From Acanthacorydalis orientalis (taxonomy: Eukaryota > Arthropoda > Insecta > Megaloptera > Corydalidae), in NCBI GenBank assembly GCA_034766995.1, contig CM068313.1, positions 33,895,996 to 33,959,995 on the forward strand: DNA of 64,000 nt. Direction: 5' to 3'. Of the stretch, positions 58,427 through 64,000 are shown piece after piece. How positions within the stretch are numbered: position 1 is the stretch's first letter; each line of letters begins with the position of its first letter. Both the position numbers and the translations under genes were made by a program. The notes beneath the pieces were generated by a model that did not search any database, was not told where the DNA came from, and saw only the letters and a list, made by a program, of their open reading frames with translations.

Positions 58427-58514
58427 AAATATCCTTAATATATATTATTAAAAATTGCTTTTTTATAATTTTAACTAATAGATTCTTTACGTGAAAATGA
58501 TTATTATTTGTCAC

Positions 58515-58516
<2 letters not shown>

Positions 58517-58571
<55 letters not shown>
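58517..58571. repeat. (TA)n microsatellite
   Basis: Uninterrupted TA array. Confidence 0.93.
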
Positions 58572-58573
<2 letters not shown>

Positions 58574-58950
58574 CTATTGAGTGTTTATGTATGTATATTA
58601 GTGTCTATATGAACAGATATGTAGATACATTTACATTAATTAAAATGTAAATATACATTTTTTTCAAATCTTAAAATATCTTGTGTTGTATAAATAATTA
58701 TTGTTAATAATTTAATACTTTTTAAGTAATGAGAAATAAAATAAAATATTTGAGTCCATAAATGTTATTGAATGACTTATAGTACAATTAGAAGGTAGGA
58801 TATATAAACAAAATTTAAAAATCTTATTAGTAAATTAGCGGACAGCTGGAATAACAATACGAGAAAATGGATTAAAAATGACCAAAAAGTGAAACATTTA
58901 ATAGCTTCAAGTTGAAAAATTAATTAAAATCTAAATAAGAAATAGAAATA

Positions 58951-58990
58951 ACAAACTGAAATCCACATCTAGCAGTGGACCGTTAAATAT
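58951..58990 (+). repeat. LINE 3'-tail-like fragment
   Basis: ATCTAGCAGTGGACCG resembles the ATCCAGCAGTGGACTG block at 60217, without the GATGAT tail. It may be an older copy of the same kind of sequence; weak alone. Confidence 0.3.
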
Positions 58991-59599
58991 TTGTTAAGTT
59001 ATTGGTATAGTGGAAAGAATATTGAAGTAAATTTCATTTAAACTAGAATCCTGCAAATAGTATGAAATTAAAATTACTTCCTGTTGTAAAGAAAGCTATA
59101 TTAAACTATGTGTTTATATTGTATTTAATTTAGTACAAAAATAAAAAAGTTAGGGTTAAAAAAGTAATTTATATATATATATATATATACATATTAAGAG
59201 AGTATATAATTACTATTCATTATCGAATAAATAAAACTATATTTCTTGTTTGTTTTGGTCAATGGCTTCAGAAAAGAATACAGCTGCATTTTTAACGATA
59301 TGTTTGTAACGCGCAATTCTCAGTTATTTGAACTTTTCATTTCGGCGAACTTATGAATTTAAAATTAATTCTTATAACTGTTTTCTTTAAAAATGATAGT
59401 TGTCAGTGGCGTTTCAAAAAGTGGTACATTTGAATGTATATTACTAGAAAGTCCGCATGTTTTTAAGTAAGTAAAATGAAACAAAAAAATGAACACATTG
59501 TACACGTTTATGTATTATGTATCAAAGTGTAAACAACAATACATGTGTTATATATTATTAGTACATAAAATTATTTATAAAATTTTCTGTTCTCTCTGT

Positions 59600-59601
<2 letters not shown>

Positions 59602-59657
<56 letters not shown>
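59602..59657. repeat. (TA)n microsatellite
   Basis: Uninterrupted TA array. Confidence 0.93.
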
Positions 59658-59661
<4 letters not shown>

Positions 59662-60123
59662 CGACGATTGGGAACGCTGTAGGTTTGGCTATATTTTTAA
59701 TTATATTAGTGACAGGCAAAGTCCACTTAGATGTTTGTATAATCGAGATTTAAATAAAATATGTCTAAATATATAGAAAAAATATAAATCTATTCATCAC
59801 TTTGTTTAATGTACAAAAAAATAGTCTTTCATGAAGGCAATGATTTAATTAAAATAATAATAATATGGGTAGCCGTATAGAGAACTTTGTACTTGAAGGA
59901 TGTATAGAATACTTGTTCTAATTGTTCTAAAATTAGGATTTACTCCTAATTAGATAAATAATAAAGTTTTTGAAGAGAACTAAATTTACTCTGTATGTCC
60001 GTGAAATCTTCCCGTTATAAAAGTGGATACATGAAAATATACATGAATCAAAATTCAAGTGAATATTTGTAATTTTAATATATAGTCGTGAACTTGTTAT
60101 ATCTGCGTTAGTTATTATTGAGT

Positions 60124-60126
<3 letters not shown>

Positions 60127-60181
<55 letters not shown>
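60127..60181. repeat. (TA)n microsatellite
   Basis: TA array immediately left of the LINE-tail-like fragment. Confidence 0.93.
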
Positions 60182-60191
<10 letters not shown>

Positions 60192-60200
60192 ATGTAAATC

Positions 60201-60251
60201 ATGAAAGAGATCTTTATCCAGCAGTGGACTGACAGAGGCTGATGATGATAT
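60201..60251 (+). mobile_element. LINE (RTE-like) 3' end fragment
   Basis: The block CCAGCAGTGGACTGA, then AGGCTGATGATGAT, is the typical 3' end of insect RTE-type retrotransposons, whose last reverse-transcriptase-derived bases run into a short GATGAT repeat. Only about 50 bases remain, flanked on both sides by TA microsatellite. No coding part is visible. Confidence 0.5.
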
Positions 60252-61755
60252 ATATATATGTATATGTATGTGTGTGTATGTATGTGTGTATGTATCACTG
60301 TTCATTTTGTATAATTAATAAATATGTAATTATATTTAAATAGGAATGATTACTTTTTTTTAAAAAATATTTCATAATATATTAAATGATTTAATTGTAA
60401 ACTAACATATATTTCTAGGAACTTGGATCTTTGAAAGATTTATACATAATAGTGTATATAATGAGATTGTAACTTTGTTTATACCTTTTAAAAAGTGAAC
60501 AAATAATATGTTTCTGAATATACCAATTCGGGGTTCGCCTAATAATTACTAGTGAATATTTTATAGGTAATAAAACGCATATATTTTAATTTATTTATAT
60601 TTAAAAAAATATTGCTTTTTGTAATTTGTGACAAATTATATTTGATTTTTTTACTTATTTTACTGATTTGCCCATACCAGTACAAAGTAGTGCGTAATTC
60701 AACAGTTTATTAATATATTGTTAATATATAACCACGTACATTTTGGGTGACGTACTCTACAAATCTAATTACTTTTTGTGCAAATATAAACATTATATTT
60801 GCGGATATTGGTTGGTTGAAATTCAACTTGTACAAACTTCAGTAAGTAACTAGTTAAGGTTTTAAATGTCTCTCCAGATTTTTATTTAATTTTCAAACTT
60901 TTTAGTTTTTTCCATAACATTGTGTGAATTTATATGCTCGATCTAATTAACAATCTAAGAATAATAAAAATATCTTCTCATTATTGTTAACACCTCTGGC
61001 CCCCTTAGATAAGTTTCACATTGTATATAGGTAACTTAAGGAAAAAATAATGTTCTATTCAATATTGTAAAAACCACAATTGTATAAATTTCGTAACAAT
61101 AAAATTTGATTTGATATGTTCGATTCGTATAATACGTTTCTGTTTAATGTGCCAATAATTTTGTTAAATACTTAATGTATTTTTCAAGATAAGGGTTAAA
61201 GTTTCAAATTTATTTTAAATTAATAATCTTCAATAAATAACATATACTGTATTTAAATGTAGTATTGTATTATATAGGATTAGTTTTACATATAAATGTA
61301 TTTCATTGAATAATTATGTAGTGTTATAATTTTTATAAATACATATATATATATATATATATATATGTACTTCTTTTCAATAATTTTTAAAAAAATATTC
61401 GATGCCACTGGACTGTAGGTGTGAAAGAATAACCATATAATTGTATAATGTTTTGTGTACACATGTTTTTATTTATATTTATTTTTTCACGAAAACTAGA
61501 TATATTTTTAAAACCAGTTCTTGTTTATATTTTTTATCAATAAATTTATAATTTAAATTTAAACGACTTATTCTAGATGATAGGTAGATTTATACTTTAA
61601 GTGTTATTTTTGAACATTCATTTAAAAGTGATGTAATAGATTTGATTGATTCACTGATTAATATTTTTTTATATTTCTTACGTTGGAAAACACCTTGTTA
61701 TAAATATTTTCTATAATTATATGTAATAGACGATCTTTTAGATTTGTATTGATAT

Positions 61756-61873
<118 letters not shown>

Positions 61874-62163
61874 CAGTGTTTTAAAAGGTATTTAGTGAAT
61901 TTGTATATAGATTTAAGAACGTAAAATGAAAAAAAATGTACACATAGTTAGGTAACAGTTTTTTTTTGTGTTCAGTTTGCATCCTTGAAAGCATATATAG
62001 ACTTTTACAATCTATAATAAAGTAATAATGTTTAATTTCAATTTTTTTTCATTTATCAAAATACTATGAATTATAGTTACTATAGTATTTTTAATTTGTT
62101 TTTTAATTTTATATTTTTATATAATTTACTTCTCTCTATATCTATCTATGTTATTTTCTACCT

Positions 62164-62275
<112 letters not shown>

Positions 62276-62397
62276 TGGGTTTTATGTAGTGATTAACATA
62301 TGTTATTAGCAATGTTTTGAGATTGCAAATATCTATAGTGTAAGATAATATTGAAAGTTATAACCATCGTGAAAATAACTTAAAAGAAAGAGATACA

Positions 62398-62960
62398 AGG
62401 TGCGTTCGTTTTAGACAGTTGTCAACATGACACTTGTTCACTATTGCCTCCTCCAGATATATGTGCTTGTGTGTGCGTATTTATGCATGTGAGAGTGTAA
62501 CTTAAGATGCAAGAAATTGAGTGAGTTTTGCTCGTTTTAGGAGCAACAACTATAGATACTTTCTTTTTCTTTGATCAAATCATCTCTGTCTGATTTGTTC
62601 ATATATATGCTGACCACTGACCGCTGTTGAACTTTTCAACTTGAACTCGTGCGAACTAGTTACCTACAATGCACACTCTTATTGGCGATTGGGTAAAAAT
62701 ATGTCCACTGACAAGTGCAGGACAGATGAAAGTCGTCACTGATCTTGCGTTACGTACGACGCAATAAGGTGCATCTACATTTTATTATGGCGTGCTTTTG
62801 ACATTGAAAATGTTGGTTTCTTTTCATAATGATGTTGCGTAAGTTAATTATTTTTTCAGGTTTCATTCTTTTTTTTTACAAGTTTATTCCTCGACTTCAG
62901 ACACACTGGAACACATGACATCTAGAAAATAAATCGAACATTGTAACATTCGAAACAGAA
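62398..62960. other. Less AT-rich, CpG-bearing patch
   Basis: Stands out from its surroundings: repeated CG dinucleotides (GGTGCGTTCG, TTGCGTTACGTACGACGC), a TTATTGGCGATTGGG segment with CCAAT-like boxes, and few TA runs. No long reading frame. Candidates are the promoter or first exon of a gene to the right, or a decayed DNA transposon. I cannot choose between them from the sequence. Confidence 0.3.
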
Positions 62961-63930
62961 ATTGTTTCTTATGTATTTTTATTACTTTTTAAAATAAGAT
63001 TTGTTATATGAATAAAGATAATCGCACGAATTCAATTAAATGATAATTTAACATAATTATTAAACATTTTTATTATTTACAATAATAGATTCATTACATG
63101 AAAATGATTATTTGAAAAGTTTATCAGTCACGTATCCTAAAATTTACACTACACAAATATAATTATGTAAATATTTTCAGGTTATTTAAAAAAAAATTAT
63201 ATGAAGGTTTGTATTGTACGGAAATAATACAGATGTTTACAATTTAATTATCTGTATAATTTTTATTTTCTATGAAGATTGAGAAAACGGTCAATTTTTG
63301 TTGATAATTAAGGAATATGGTACAAAATTTCATTCAATTTCATTTCAAAAATCTTTATTTTAATACATTAAGTAGTTAAAAATTATCAATTTATATTTTA
63401 ATGGCATTAAATCAAAATAATTATACGTATCTGTTTTAAATTAACATATTTATTTAAATATTAATATTTAAATATGATTTTTTGAATGATAAATTCGATG
63501 AAATGGAAAAAAATATATATGAAAATGTTTCTTACTGTAATAATATTTGTAAACATTTCGTCAACATAGTGTTGTTTATTATTTTTAAGGAACCAAAAAG
63601 TTTTTAAAAGAATAATACATAGATCAGTAAATAGAAAAAACATTATTAGAAAAATAAATAAAATCACAGTAAAATGTTCTATTTATTTTATTCATTATAA
63701 TATTTTGATATTGAAATACTTGAGAATATGTGCTATTTGTTATTCATTTTTCTTATTTAAACTGAACCAATTTTTTATCCTAACCTTTTTTAATTTCAAC
63801 TCTCTTGAATTAAAATAAGTTATTCAATTTTAATCATACTTTTTGACTTCATTAAGTTTTATTACTAACATAAGAATCAGTCGTTAATTAAATATTTAGA
63901 TGATTTTTGAGTTAATTTTTGATTATTTAC

Positions 63931-63936
<6 letters not shown>

Positions 63937-63962
<26 letters not shown>
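63937..63962. repeat. (TA)n microsatellite
   Basis: Short TA array near the right edge. Confidence 0.9.
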
Positions 63963-63968
<6 letters not shown>

Positions 63969-64000
63969 GATTGTTTTATAAAGATCAATATTTTTTAATT

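Overview
The window is a stretch of an animal nuclear genome, almost certainly from an insect. Genes are interrupted by short GT-AG introns, the proteins are plainly arthropod-like (pecanex, mushroom bodies tiny, angel, calcineurin B), and the intergenic DNA is very AT-rich. It is full of (TA)n microsatellites and decayed mariner, pogo and hAT elements. A bee or other hymenopteran is my best guess from the base composition and protein flavour. That is inference, and I cannot name a species.

The left two thirds (about 0.6-43.8 kb) is a dense run of ten conserved housekeeping or signalling genes. In order they are: the N-terminal exons of translation elongation factor 1-gamma (minus, runs off the left edge); calcineurin B (plus); angel, an endonuclease/exonuclease/phosphatase-fold deadenylase relative (minus); the dynactin actin-related protein Arp10/Arp11 (plus); the group II PAK kinase mbt (minus); the mitochondrial import motor subunit TIM44 (minus); a TMEM218-like ciliary membrane protein (plus); a mitochondrial thioredoxin (plus, starting 33 bases after TMEM218 stops); pecanex, 18 coding exons and 2465 residues over 15 kb (minus); and the mitochondrial 2-oxodicarboxylate carrier SLC25A21 (plus). 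Four pairs are divergent and share short upstream regions: eEF1G/CanB, angel/Arp10, TIM44/TMEM218 and pecanex/SLC25A21. Every exon chain joins in frame and gives a protein of normal family length, so these models are strong. eEF1G is the exception only because the window edge cuts it.

The right third (43.8-64 kb) has no host gene that I can support. It holds long TA arrays, a deleted mariner element with matching ends and TA duplication (45.9-46.9 kb), a Tigger/pogo transposase pseudogene (47.3-48.4 kb), a second IS630-Tc1-mariner pseudogene with recognisable ends (54.0-54.9 kb), fragments that look like LINE and SINE tails, and a CpG-rich patch at 62.4-62.9 kb that could be the upstream region of a gene beyond the window.

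No new multi-gene system stands out. The items most worth a second look are the TMEM218/thioredoxin tandem (possible dicistronic transcript), a small pogo-like element in pecanex intron 1 that still encodes a PCNA-binding (PIP-box) tail, a hairpin-forming repeat family with three copies here, and a hAT-type miniature element with a perfect 8-bp target duplication.
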